A stretch of 64,000 nt of DNA from Dermacentor variabilis (taxonomy: Eukaryota; Arthropoda; Arachnida; Ixodida; Ixodidae), in assembly GCF_050947875.1 (NCBI RefSeq), contig NW_027460401.1:806001-870000 (forward strand), written 5' to 3'. Positions 11,883-22,029 of the stretch are shown piece by piece (the stretch's first letter is position 1; each line of letters begins with the position of its first letter). Below the pieces are notes generated by a model. It made no database searches. It had not been told where the DNA came from and worked only from the letters and a program-made list of their open reading frames with translations. The position numbers were made by a program, and so were the translations under genes.

Positions 11883-12805
11883 CGCCAAGTGGTACGCTTA
11901 TCTTGTTATAGATACCGCGGGAATTTTCACGACAGTGTTACAAAAAACGCTTTTGGGAACAGTGTTATGCCGTGTGGGGAGAGTCGACATAGGCATCAAT
12001 CGAAAGCTGAGTCTCCGGACTACATACGCTGCACGGGGTATTACGATAGACGCAGCAGTTTATTGACAGGCACCGTTGTCGCCTCGAAAATCGAGTGCAA
12101 ATTTTCGTCATTTCCCTAGGCTTCCATTGCTAAATCTTTAACCGCTGTGCGAACAAAATTCTTACGTGCCATAGAGTGATCACTGCATTTGGCTCGTGTG
12201 GATTGTCTTCTAGAACACGTCTGTCACTTGCCTTTTTCGATAATCGACCTGCAGCTTTTGTTATTCGCGAAAAACGCGCTCGTTCCATTGAAAACGCGCT
12301 AGCTTCGTACCGGGACCGCTTGGAGCGCTAGTTGGTACGTGTCCACTAAAGCTGGATATGATTTCGTACTTGCTGGTTCCAAATGTTCTTGCTGTTCAGT
12401 TTGGTTTACCGTAGGGCATTAGTTTTCGCAGTAGTCAAGCGGTGCATCACGTCCATGCAGAAAAATAATTCATCAGTTCTTATAGCTTCATGACGTTGAT
12501 GCATTTGCTTGTGGAACCAGCAGCGTGATCTCTTCTTGTGTATAAATGAACGCACAAACGTTCGCATTTGTGATCTTAATATTACTTAAGCTGTTAACAT
12601 GCATTGTAGTTAAGTAGACACCAATATTATGGACAATAGCAATATTTATTTAACACGCTGCTTAGGCACCCTAGAACAGACAGTGTACATTTGCACGTGT
12701 TCTGTAGACGCAAACCATTACAATATATATGTCACACCTTTTTGCATTTCATATTGCAAAATTGTCCTTTCTCAATTTCTGATTCAGTGAAAATTTCTGT
12801 TCCAG

Positions 12806-12917
12806 ACATGCAGTAACGAGGACGGCACCAGTATAAAGCAAGAAACTCCACGCACTAAACAGAAGCTGCTGCCTGCTACAACATGGCCATTGTGTGGACG
12901 TTGGCTGCCACTACAAG
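12806..12917 (+). CDS. Candidate internal exon of an unrecognised host gene
   Basis: The segment is preceded by a pyrimidine-rich tract ending TTCTGTTCCAG and followed by ACAAG|GTAAAT, both good splice sites. The frame starting at the first base is open through 37 codons and leaves one base over. That phase joins exactly to the open frame of the candidate exon at 13311. The encoded piece is basic and proline/threonine-rich and resembles no family I know. Support is splice context and phase only. Confidence 0.3.
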
Positions 12918-12941
12918 GTAAATTACACGTGGTTCAGAAAT

Positions 12942-13110
12942 AAATATTTATTTACTTATTTATTTTATTTATTTCAACATACTGTCAACCCTGTGACAGG
13001 GTTATTACAGGAGTGGGTTAGAGGAAGAACCAGTAATAATAGTAATTGTCAAGGTAGATAGGCTAAACAAGTACAAATAAGAAAGAAAAATATACGTACA
13101 ACAGTAAGTA
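12942..13110 (-). mobile_element. LINE 3' end fragment
   Basis: On the minus strand an ACCCTGTCACAGGGTT hairpin is followed by AATAAATAAAATAAATAAG-type tail sequence. A 3' UTR ending in an AATAAA-rich simple tail matches CR1/L2-like LINE ends. No ORF sequence remains attached; the upstream boundary is uncertain. Confidence 0.45.
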
Positions 13111-13310
13111 TGAATACGAGTATTGACAGGCATGCTTGATATATGCTGTATTGGCTTGCTAGTGTTGAGATACATGTCATTTGTTTGCAGCAGGTATGAA
13201 CGTTGGTTCTTATTTATGGTTCAATATAATTGCTTAGAGTATAAAAAAGAACACACATGACTTTGGCTAATCTGTGCTGTATCTCATGTGTCACTGTTTT
13301 GCCGCATCAG

Positions 13311-13484
13311 AGTCTAGGCCAAGCACATCTTGGTCTTCACAGGAGCTCCTATCTACACCAACAGGAAGGGGTTGGAGCCAAATTTGCAAGGCTTTTACAC
13401 CACGAACAAAGAAGCGCATGCAGAAGAATTTGGATGAAATATCAAGTCTGCAGAGGAGTGTGTCAAGACTGAAAAGAGCTTGAG
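13311..13484 (+). CDS. Candidate terminal exon of an unrecognised host gene
   Basis: A splice-acceptor-like TGTTTTGCCGCATCAG precedes the segment. Joined to the one-base remainder of the 12806-12917 exon, the frame is open for 57 codons and ends at TGA (13482-13484). The C-terminus (KKRMQKNLDEISSLQRSVSR) is basic and amphipathic and could form a short coiled coil. Such a segment follows the zinc finger in some THAP-type proteins, but no THAP domain is visible here, so that is only a thought. Low confidence as a gene. Confidence 0.3.
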
Positions 13485-13489
13485 CCACC

Positions 13490-15020
13490 ATTCCACTAGC
13501 ACGGACATTTGGCTGAGTCATCCAGGTGACTCAAAAAGGATTTTCTAGAAATTCTTCGTCTTCAGATGCACCTGCAACTTCTAACCAAGCGCGGACGACA
13601 CTGGCCAAAATAGTTCCATCAGTTTGCCCTTAATCAGCTTCCTGGCCATGTCGATTCCATTTGTGCCAAGTGTAATTTTTCGTCTATAAATGCAAGCTTT
13701 TTCATTGCCCATTCTCGTTAGAGATCATTCACCCTCATCCAAACATAAAGGTCAACCGATTCTTCGCTGATACTTATTACCATTCACTGTGTGAGTAGCC
13801 TAACATATCTGTAGCAGTATCTTCTAGTGTATGTTGTCGTGCACAATTCATCTCCAGAAATAGTTGCTGCAGCATCGACATGTGTCTTGCTTAACCTACG
13901 CACCGTGTGCTATGCACCATATTATTTTTCTTTATGTTTTTAGCCTTCAATGCTTGCAGAGCAGAGTGGCTTCTCTCTTGAATGCAAGCTTTCTCATTTT
14001 CCATATTCCTAGTCTCGTTGATGATTTCTCTTCTTCCTCGATAGCCTGGGTCTTTGCGCAAGCTACATTGAAGTGATTGATTGCAGAATCTGGTTTTGTT
14101 GCCCCACTTGGCTGTGGTAGCCGTATTACGTTTCTGAGATGTGGGGGCCTGGTCAGGTGCATTGGTAAGCAATCTCTCAAGGTAAGCATTTGCCCCTGCA
14201 GTCCACACAGCGACATAGACTCCCAGCATACACACACCGTAACTCGTGCTCCCCGTTCGCTCTTTCTTGCGGCAGCCATGGGAAAACTGTGCTTGTGGCC
14301 TACCTCGGCCATGATTTTCTCAAAACAGAGACCAGCATATGTGCTTACATGGTTCGAAGTGTATGAATTTGATAGCCGTATGGGTGGAAAGGCCGGCAAG
14401 AATGGCTGCCGAAGGTGATGCGCATGAAAGCGACTTGTCCATATTGAGACAATATGGGACACCAAGTTTGAGTCACACATTGGCGGCCCTCAAAAGAAAA
14501 AAAAACGTGCAGGTTGGAAAGGAGTTAACTCTAAAATGCCGGGTAGTCCATGTCGCTGTCTTGGTTGCGGCAGCAGATGCCTGCGTCCCCTGATTGCTTA
14601 GCAATGGAAGTTCTGTTGGTTCAAACAGGTGCTATTCTCTGTCCAATCTGTTTGTACTGCTGGTTGTCGCTCGTTACCAAACCACCACATGCGACGAAGG
14701 CAAGCACTATGCCTGTAGGTAGGCGGCTGAAGTTACCGTAAGAGACCCGTGTACGTGAATGCTCCTGTTGGCAACGAGCACATCATAATTGCGTTTCTTC
14801 CCTCTTTCTGCGTATGGGTAAGGAGCAGTGGTTGCGAGAGAGGAATGTGGGGACTTTCGCTCCTTGAGATTCTTTTTCGCCTAGGTACTACAGGGAAGAA
14901 AATTGTTAGCTCCGTTCGTCTGTAGCCGAGCTGCCAGCATAATCAACAGAATGCGTGGCAGTTGATTCTTTATTCTATGGCGTGGCCGGCAAAGCGAAGA
15001 ATCCGTGTATAAGGTGAGTT
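13490..15020. other. No recognisable gene
   Basis: Long overlapping frames on opposite strands (13947-14480) have no family features and are likely chance. I see no element ends. Confidence 0.4.
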
Positions 15021-15021
15021 T

Positions 15022-15505
15022 GTTGCGACGGTAGCATATTAAATTTCTGTAGTCGCAGGGGGATACGTTTGGAAGTGAGTTGTCTTCTAGGATGACTTTA
15101 GTGGCAAAGCATTACATCGTGCTAATACATTGGTCATTAATGTCGTTGAGAAAGGTCAGCATACCTCACACTTTAGGATATTCGTGGGAACGGAAACAGT
15201 TTATGAATTCGACTGCCGTGCCGATGCGAGCTTGTTGCTTTTTTTTTTTTTTGCCGCGGTAGCATATTAAATCCTGATAGTCGCAGGGGGATACATTTGG
15301 ACGTGAGGCGTTTTCTCAAATGAATTTAATGGCGAAGTAAGTCGTGCCGATGTGTTGTTCATTAGTGTCGTCGAGCATACCACACATTTCAGGGGAATCG
15401 CGGGTACGGAAAGAGTTTATGAATTCAACTGCCGTGCCGATGCATTAGCTGTTAGTGTAACTGAGCGTACAACACACTTGGAGATTCGTGGGAATGGAAC
15501 ATTTT
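15022..15505. repeat. 228-bp tandem repeat (two full copies and a partial third)
   Basis: GTAGCATATTAAAT occurs at 15031 and 15259, a 228-bp period. Both copies run through TCGCAGGGGGATAC, TTATGAATTC and ACTGCCGTGCCGATGC. A third, partial copy of the inner half lies at about 15420-15505. A poly-T tract (15240-15252) marks the junction of the first two. Confidence 0.75.
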
Positions 15506-15509
15506 GTAC

Positions 15510-17780
15510 TCTGTATGTGAAAATACTAAAACTTGCGTCGCCATGCAATCTGAGCTGTACATCGTTGTGAGAGCCGTACAGCCACACTGGCAAAACACTA
15601 CGCCCTGCGGATGAATAGGGAACCAATGTATACTGAAGAAAAATGGTCGTCATGCAATTTCCTAGCAGTAGACCCTTGTGAAAGCTGTACAGTAACACTG
15701 ATATTGGCTACGTGGTGCAGATTCGTAGCGATTCTGAGGAGCTTGTGCGCAAGGGTAATTAATGAAGGAGCGCGTATTACTAATCCCCGCTGCTATGATG
15801 TCTAGCTCATATAGGAGGCGCTCTATCTGTGCGAAACAAAGGCTCAGATCGCTTCGACCGCGGGCGAAATAGCTCTGAATGCCTGCCAGTACACTCGTTC
15901 GGCGTCCTTGTGCTTGTACTGCGACAGGAGACGCGACGGCAGGTGCGCACGTATATCACACTATATCCTCTGACAGTGGAAGCTTTCCACTCTTGGTATA
16001 CTTCGCCGCAATACACAGCGCATGCTTGATTGCGCGACACTGGTACCCTGCGGCGAATCTGACTTTAGGCAAACGGCATTATGCAACGCTCGGGCCACCT
16101 TGTCCGTCACTGCGGATAGAAAACGCATACACGTTCAAGCGTTTTCAGCTGCGTCATTTTGTCGAGGTTTACCCATATTTACTAAACGAAGAGGATAACG
16201 TACGCCTATGTGTCTGATTTAAAAGAATAATAGAAAGCCTGGTGACCTATGTGCAGTCAGTCAAAAAACACTATTTATGCAGCTGTCCACGCTCCTGTAA
16301 AAAAAAAATGAAATTCAGTGATGACCCTCTGGAGGTGGATTCGCACCTATGTAAGCACAGCTGGCTCATCAGTCACAAAGTAGGAGCTTAAAAGAACTTT
16401 TTAATGCTCATTATACGACATTGATAGCGATTAATTTGTGATTTGTGGTCAGCCAGTGACAAACGCATTGCACTAAACAGTGACACTTCGTCTTAATCCT
16501 CAATGTTTATGTGGCGAACAGGAGAGCAAAAGGTGAAAACTATGTTTTCATACAAGGAGAGTAACCCATGTAGTGGACGTGCGTTTATCGTTAGCGTAAT
16601 GTTGACACGCTTATTTTCTGAAGTCCAACTTTTAGTGCAAATTAATTTACGTTGGTGCATGTGCTTCTACAGAAAATATCCAAACTATGATTTATTAAAT
16701 CAGGTTTCCGTCTTGTAGTTTTAGAAATTTTCCTCTGGTCTTAAGTCTTTTCTGAATATGGAAGAGGTGGCTGATTGCACATTTCATCTCGAGATAGCTC
16801 ACACACTTCCAGCAGCACAGGTTACCACACTTTGTTGAGTGCACATGAGCACTGCGAATTCAATCATATTGTTGAGGCACCTATCTAATGCCGCTCACTC
16901 TTGCCACAACACATTTTCAACTTGTACTGTACTTGTTTCTTCGACCTTCCATTTGCAGCACCAGGGCAAAGGCGCAACAGCAATAACATTTCTAGCAGAA
17001 AATGCTTGCTCCATTGCATCGGATCTCCCCATTCATTTGCTACTTTCTTCCAATCTTTTTTACGTCATGCTCTTGCCTTCACACTGTCAGACTGTTCTCC
17101 TTCATGTGTTTCCTTGTACTCCTTCTGTCCGCTTCTTCCTCGACATACCGTACATGATTTCAGTCATCTCCAATTGATCGATCCAGTCTTGTCCTTTTGT
17201 CTCTCTACTCCAGAACCGGCAACTTTCGACAATCCCTCCCCAGCATTATTTTACTTTTTTTGTGATAGTGCTTGGCTATCTGTTGCTGATGCTACACATT
17301 AACTTTGCAATGGTTTATTAGACCACGTACATAAATTATTAATTGCTGTATAAAACCTTGAACCTCCAGCACTTCCACAAAATTCATGCAGAAGTGGAAA
17401 CAAAGATCACACTTCATTCCTCACCACAGCTTACCATGTCTGCATCAAAGCTTGATATTACCAACACGTCTGCAGTGTCGTTGTCCGTGCTTCCTGAACA
17501 GGAAAGCCAGTTGCTACAGTTCACAAGGCTAGAACAACCGCGAAGTGATTGAGCTATCTGCTTGTGCTCCATTTTGTTGCCACAGGCTGTACAAGGTCAT
17601 GGCTTGTGTTAACGGCTGCAGAAACCGCATCTTTTTGCCTGCTGCATTCTTTTATCATGCATTGAACGTGCCTGCTTCCCTTTCCTCTGCTAATTTTACA
17701 GCGAAGCTGTATATGGCTACGTTGTGACCAAAAGTGCATACATCGACAGGGTGTGTACAAAAAAGTTGCGTCGACGAAAT
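15510..17780. other. No recognisable gene
   Basis: Several frames of 60-130 codons exist, for example 16839-17302 in two phases, but they overlap one another and look compositionally driven. No repeats were seen. Confidence 0.4.
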
Positions 17781-17787
17781 TGAATCC

Positions 17788-17978
17788 TAACTGCGCGTCG
17801 GCCTAGTTGGAACATATTCATATTTATACTTTTTGTGCGCAAACAAACAGGGACGAAGAATAGGGGCAACACAAGGACGAGCGCTTTCTAACAACCAAGT
17901 TGTTAGAAAGCGCTCGTCCTTGTGTTGCCCCTATTCTTCGTCCCTGTTTGTTTGCGCACAAGAAGTATAAATATGAAT
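17788..17978. mobile_element. Near-perfect palindrome made from Penelope-like termini
   Basis: Arms 17816-17895 and 17899-17978 are 80-bp inverted repeats with one mismatch and a 3-nt loop (CAA). Each arm includes AGCGCTTTCTAACAAC and TTTGCGCAC. The left side continues into CGGCCTAGTTGGAACAT, similar to the terminal repeat of the Penelope-like element at 25.9 kb. A 10-bp direct repeat, AATTGAATCC, lies at 17778-17787 and 17976-17985 and could be a target duplication. I read it as two terminal repeats joined head to head with no coding sequence. Confidence 0.75.
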
Positions 17979-18084
17979 TGAATCCGCAGTAACCTGCCGT
18001 GCGCCTCGGTGCTCACTGGCTCCGGAGTGGATGGCGGAATAAAACGTCATTGTGTACCCACCAATGTCTGTGCCTCGTTTTTTT

Positions 18085-18922
18085 TCAATTCAATTCAATT
18101 CATTTCCGACTTGCATCTGGACGGCTTCCTGGCTAAAAGCTGCTAGAGCAGCTTAACAAAAGGCGCAGGAAGCCGTTACAAGGCATAGCGGACAAGACAC
18201 ATAAAAAACAGGTATACTTGCAAGCAATGGAATCAAACGCGATTTCAGTTTAAGAAATCAGTTTTACAAGATACGCCAAAGAACAGCAAATTAAGTATTG
18301 AAAGAAAGAAACAAAGTTGAGAACAGGTAACGAAAAGACACAAAGTTGAAGTTCATTCTCAAATAACAATTTCAAGTGCACTGTACGCAATCAGTAGGCA
18401 TGAAAACACGAAATAAAAAAAACAATATGACTTACAACTCGATACATAAGCAATCGCAAACACTCTGTACATAAACAATACACAACAGGCCAGAAACACG
18501 GTATCAAACCGAAAGGCCACTCACAATACGCTGGATCTTTTATTTAGTTGCAATTGCCCAACATATGCTCGAGCTGCCTACTACTCTATCCAGCAGTATT
18601 TTGGTGCTTATTAAGTGTTAGGGGAACACTCCGAGTCAGTGACTGAAGTTTGTAATTCGTAGGAAAATGTGATATCGCCCACATATCAGTCGACGAGTAA
18701 CGTTGTAACGATGCCAGAGAAGAGAGGTAATTAACGATTTTAGTTGATGAAAAATTAAACAACTCCAATAAACGAAATCATCCATTTTAACCTCGCGAAG
18801 TCAATTATGCTCTAGAAATGCTTTTTTCGTGGAATCTGTGCGTTCAAGATTTGAAATTTGTCGTATAATTATTTTTTGTATCGTAACAACGTTATTTATA
18901 TTAGTTTTAGTTGTGCTAGCCT
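18085..18922 (-). pseudogene. CR1/L2-like LINE, 3' part, interrupted by the RTE insertion
   Basis: Reading leftward from 18922, the minus strand continues the RT C-terminus begun at 21900-22025, with TNINNVVTIQK and RQISNLERTDSTKKAFLEH. The segment 18768-18586 stays open (FNFSSTKIVNYLSSL) and ends at a stop. A 3' UTR follows to an ATTGAATTGAATTG-type tail at 18085-18102. An in-frame stop and small frame changes show it is dead. Together the two halves describe one 5'-truncated LINE split by the RTE at 18932-21890. Confidence 0.75.
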
Positions 18923-18931
18923 AAACCAGGT
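18923..18931. repeat. 9-bp target-site duplication, left copy
   Basis: AAACCAGGT is repeated exactly at 21891-21899, bracketing the RTE element. Removing the element and one copy rejoins the reading frame of the host LINE. Confidence 0.85.
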
Positions 18932-21890
18932 CAAATCAAACCCCGGCCCTCAGTCCCCAGCAGCTGTGAAGCAACTGACCACGGCGGCGGTCAGACCTGC
19001 GACGCAGCAGAGGGTGCTAAGAATCACTGGCTCCGGACAGGCGGCCATTGGAATATGAACCTGGCAACGCTTAACGCTAGAACGTTATCTAGTGAGGCGA
19101 GTCTAGCAATGCTATTGGAGGATTTAGAGGGCAGTAAATGGGATATAATAGGGCTCAGTGAAGTCAGGAGGCCGAAAGAAGCCTATACAGTGCTAAAAAG
19201 CGGGCACGTCCTGTGCTACCGGGGCTTAGCGGAGAGAAGAGAACTAGGAGTCGGATTCCTGATTAATAAGAATATAGCTGGTAACGTACAGGAATTCTAT
19301 AGCAATAACGAGAGGGTGGCAGGTCTTGTTGTGAAACTTAATAAGAGGTACAAAATGAAGATTGTACAGGTCTACGCCCCTACATCCAGTCATGATGACC
19401 AGGAAGTCGAAAGCTTCTATGAAGACGTGGAATCGGCGATGGGTAGAGTGAAAACTAAATACACTATACTAATGGGCGACTTTAATGCCAAGGTAGGCAA
19501 GAAGCAGGCTGGAGACAAGGCAGTGGGTGAATATGGCATAGGCACTAGGAATAGCAGGGGAGAGTTATTAGTAGAGTTTGCGGAACAGAATAATATGAGG
19601 ATAATGAATACCTTCTTCCGCAAGCGGGACAGCCGAAAGTGGACCTGGAGGAGCCCGAACGGCGAGACTAGAAATGAAATAGACTTCATACTCTGCGCTA
19701 ACCCTGGCATCATACAAGATGTGGACGTGCACGGCAAGGTGCGCTGCAGTGACCACAGGATGGTAAGAACTCGAATTAGCCGAGACCTGAGGAGGGAACG
19801 GAAGAAACTGGTACATAAGAAGCCGATTAATGAGTTAGCGGTAAGAGGGAAAATAGAGGAATTCCAGATCAAGCTACTGAACAGGTATTCGGCTTTAACT
19901 CCGGAAGAGGACCTTAATGTTGAAGCAATGAACGACAATCTTGTGGGCATCATTAAGGAGTGTGCAATGGAAGACGGTAGTAACTCCGTTAGGCAGGATA
20001 CCAGCAAACTATCGCAGGAGACGAAAGATCTGATCAAGAAACGCCAATGTATGAAAGCATCTAACCCTACAGCTAGAATAGAACTGGCAGAACTTTCGAA
20101 GTTAATCAACAAGCGTAAGACAGCTGACATAAGGAAGTATAATATGGATAGAATTGAACATGCTCTCAGGAATGGAGGAAGCCTAAAAACAGTGAAGAAG
20201 AAACTAGGAATTGGCAAGAATCAGATGTATGCGTTAAGAGACAAAGCCGGCAATATCATTACTAATATGGATGAGATAGTTCAAGTGGCTGAGGAGTTCT
20301 ATAGAGATTTATACAGTAACAGTGGCACCCACGACGATAGTGGAAGAGAGAATAGCCTAGAGGAATTCGAAATCCCACAGGTAACGCCTGAAGAAGTAAA
20401 GAAAGCCTTAGGAGCTATGCAAAGGGGGAAGGAAGCTGGGGAGGATCAGATAACAGCAGATCTGTTGAAGGATTGTGGTCAGATTGTTCTAGAGAAACTG
20501 GCCACACTGTTTACGCAATGCCTCATAACCTCGAGCGTACCGGAGGCTCGGAAGAACGCTAACATAATCCTAATCCATAAGAAAGGGGACGCCAAAGACT
20601 TGAAAAATTATAGACCGATCAGCTTACTGTCCGTTGCCTGCAAACTATTTACTAAGGTCATCGCAAATAGAATCAGGAACACCTTAGACTTCTGTCAAGC
20701 AAAGGACCAGGCAGGATCCCGTAAAGGCTACTCAACAATAGATCATATTCACACTATCAATCAGGTGATAGAGAAATGTGCTGAATGTAACCAACCCTTA
20801 TATATAGCTTTCATTGATTACAAGAAAGCGTTTGAGTCTGTCGAAACCTCAGCAGTCATAGAGGCATTACGGAATCAGGGTGTAGACGAGCCGTATGTAA
20901 AAATACTGAAAGATATCTATAGCGGCTCCACAGCCACCGTAGTCCTCCATAAAGCAAGCAACAAAATCCCAATAAAGAAAGGCGTCAGGCAGGGAGATAC
21001 GATATCTCCAATGCTATTCACAGCGTGTTTACAGGAGATATTCAGAGACCTGGATTGGGAAGAATTGGGGATAAAAGTTAATGGAGAATACCTTAGTAAC
21101 TTGCGATTCGCTGATGATATTGCCTTGCTTAGTAACTCAGGTGACCAATTGCAATGCATGCTCACTGACCTGGAGAGGCAAAGCAGAAGAGTGGGTCTAA
21201 AAATTAATCTGCAGAAAACTAAAGTAATGCTTAACAGTCTCGGAAGAGAACAGCAATTTACAATAGGCAGCGAGGCATTGGAAGTCGTAAGGGAATACAT
21301 CTACTTAGGGCAGGTAGTGACGGCGGATCCGGATCATGAAACGGAAATAATCAGAAGAATAAGAATGGGCTGGGGTGCATTTGGCAGGCATTCTCAGATC
21401 ATGAACAGCAGGTTGCCATTATCCCTCAAGAGACAAGTGTATAATAGCTGTGTCTTACCAGTACTGACCTACGGGGCAGAAACCTGGAGGCTTACGAAAA
21501 GGGTTCTACTCAAATTGAGGACGACGCAACGAGCTATGGAAAGAAGAATGATAGGTGTAACGTTAAGGGATAAGAAAAGAGCAGATTGGGTGAGGGAACA
21601 AACGCGAGTTAATGACATCTTAGTTGAAATCAAGAAAAAGAAATGGGCATGGGCAGGACATGTAATGAGGAGGGAAGATAACCGATGGTCATTAAGGGTT
21701 ACGGACTGGATCCCAAGGGAAGGGAAGCGTAGCAGGGGGCGGCAGAAAGTTAGGTTATGAAGTTTGAGATTAAGAAGTTTGCAGGCATGGCATGGCCACA
21801 ATTAGTACATGACCGGGGTTGTTGGAGAAGTATAGGAGAGGCCTTTGCCCTGCAGTGGGCGTAACCAGGCTGATGATGATGATGATGATG
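18932..21890 (+). mobile_element. RTE-clade LINE, nearly full length
   Basis: The element runs from a 5' leader (ATCAAACCCCGGCCCTCAGT), through a 901-codon ORF, to a very short 3' UTR and a (TGA)n tail (about 21870-21890). A short 3' UTR and TGA-type tail are typical of the RTE clade, which includes BovB. It lacks the tRNA-like 5' head present in the related copy at 30.9 kb, so it is slightly 5' truncated. It is flanked by a 9-bp direct repeat and sits inside an older minus-strand LINE. Confidence 0.88.
19055..21760 (+). CDS. RTE LINE endonuclease-reverse transcriptase (C-terminus frameshifted)
   Basis: The product would nick target DNA and reverse-transcribe its own RNA at the nick. The APE-type endonuclease spans about residues 1-240, with NARTL (N7), SEVRRP (E36), GDFNAKVG (D142, N144) and CSDHRMV (D233, H234). 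The reverse transcriptase spans about 480-790, with NYRPISLL, AFIDYKKAF (D588), VRQGDTISPMLF and the catalytic FADD (D687, D688). The YGAETW block follows. The start ATG overlaps an upstream stop (ATGA). Codon 901 is followed by a stop, but another frame immediately continues with EIKKFAGMAWPQLVHDRGCW and a stop at 21862. The last 35 or so residues have therefore been lost through a recent frameshift near 21757. All catalytic residues are present, so activity cannot be excluded. Confidence 0.9.
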   Translation: MNLATLNARTLSSEASLAMLLEDLEGSKWDIIGLSEVRRPKEAYTVLKSGHVLCYRGLAERRELGVGFLINKNIAGNVQEFYSNNERVAGLVVKLNKRYKMKIVQVYAPTSSHDDQEVESFYEDVESAMGRVKTKYTILMGDFNAKVGKKQAGDKAVGEYGIGTRNSRGELLVEFAEQNNMRIMNTFFRKRDSRKWTWRSPNGETRNEIDFILCANPGIIQDVDVHGKVRCSDHRMVRTRISRDLRRERKKLVHKKPINELAVRGKIEEFQIKLLNRYSALTPEEDLNVEAMNDNLVGIIKECAMEDGSNSVRQDTSKLSQETKDLIKKRQCMKASNPTARIELAELSKLINKRKTADIRKYNMDRIEHALRNGGSLKTVKKKLGIGKNQMYALRDKAGNIITNMDEIVQVAEEFYRDLYSNSGTHDDSGRENSLEEFEIPQVTPEEVKKALGAMQRGKEAGEDQITADLLKDCGQIVLEKLATLFTQCLITSSVPEARKNANIILIHKKGDAKDLKNYRPISLLSVACKLFTKVIANRIRNTLDFCQAKDQAGSRKGYSTIDHIHTINQVIEKCAECNQPLYIAFIDYKKAFESVETSAVIEALRNQGVDEPYVKILKDIYSGSTATVVLHKASNKIPIKKGVRQGDTISPMLFTACLQEIFRDLDWEELGIKVNGEYLSNLRFADDIALLSNSGDQLQCMLTDLERQSRRVGLKINLQKTKVMLNSLGREQQFTIGSEALEVVREYIYLGQVVTADPDHETEIIRRIRMGWGAFGRHSQIMNSRLPLSLKRQVYNSCVLPVLTYGAETWRLTKRVLLKLRTTQRAMERRMIGVTLRDKKRADWVREQTRVNDILVEIKKKKWAWAGHVMRREDNRWSLRVTDWIPREGKRSRGRQKVRL

Positions 21891-21899
21891 AAACCAGGT

Positions 21900-22025
21900 T
21901 GCAGTAGTTTATGTGTGAATAAAACAGAGCGTAGTAAATTTGAAGCTTTGCTTGTAGTGGAAGAATACTACGACAGCGCGACAGTATGCCTGTAACTGCA
22001 GGTAACTTTCGACAAAGAAATTCAA
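21900..22025 (-). pseudogene. CR1/L2-like LINE, RT C-terminal piece right of the RTE
   Basis: The minus strand encodes RCRSILPLQAKLQIYYALFY and SHINYCNLV, a block typical of the region after the RT palm in CR1/L2 LINEs. The last codons (AACCTGGTTT) are the target-duplication sequence, and the protein resumes at 18922 on the other side of the RTE. Upstream sequence (above about 22025) no longer matches, so the LINE is 5' truncated here. Confidence 0.7.
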
Positions 22026-22029
22026 TGTT

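Noticed and set aside
13947..14480. 177-codon minus-strand frame
   Set aside because: Overlaps comparable frames on the other strand, with no domain and no splice or promoter context.
16839..17302. Two overlapping plus frames rich in Ser, Cys and Phe
   Set aside because: Two phases of the same pyrimidine-rich stretch are both open, so composition is the likely cause.
19417..20217. 266-codon minus-strand open frame
   Set aside because: A shadow of the RTE ORF on the plus strand.
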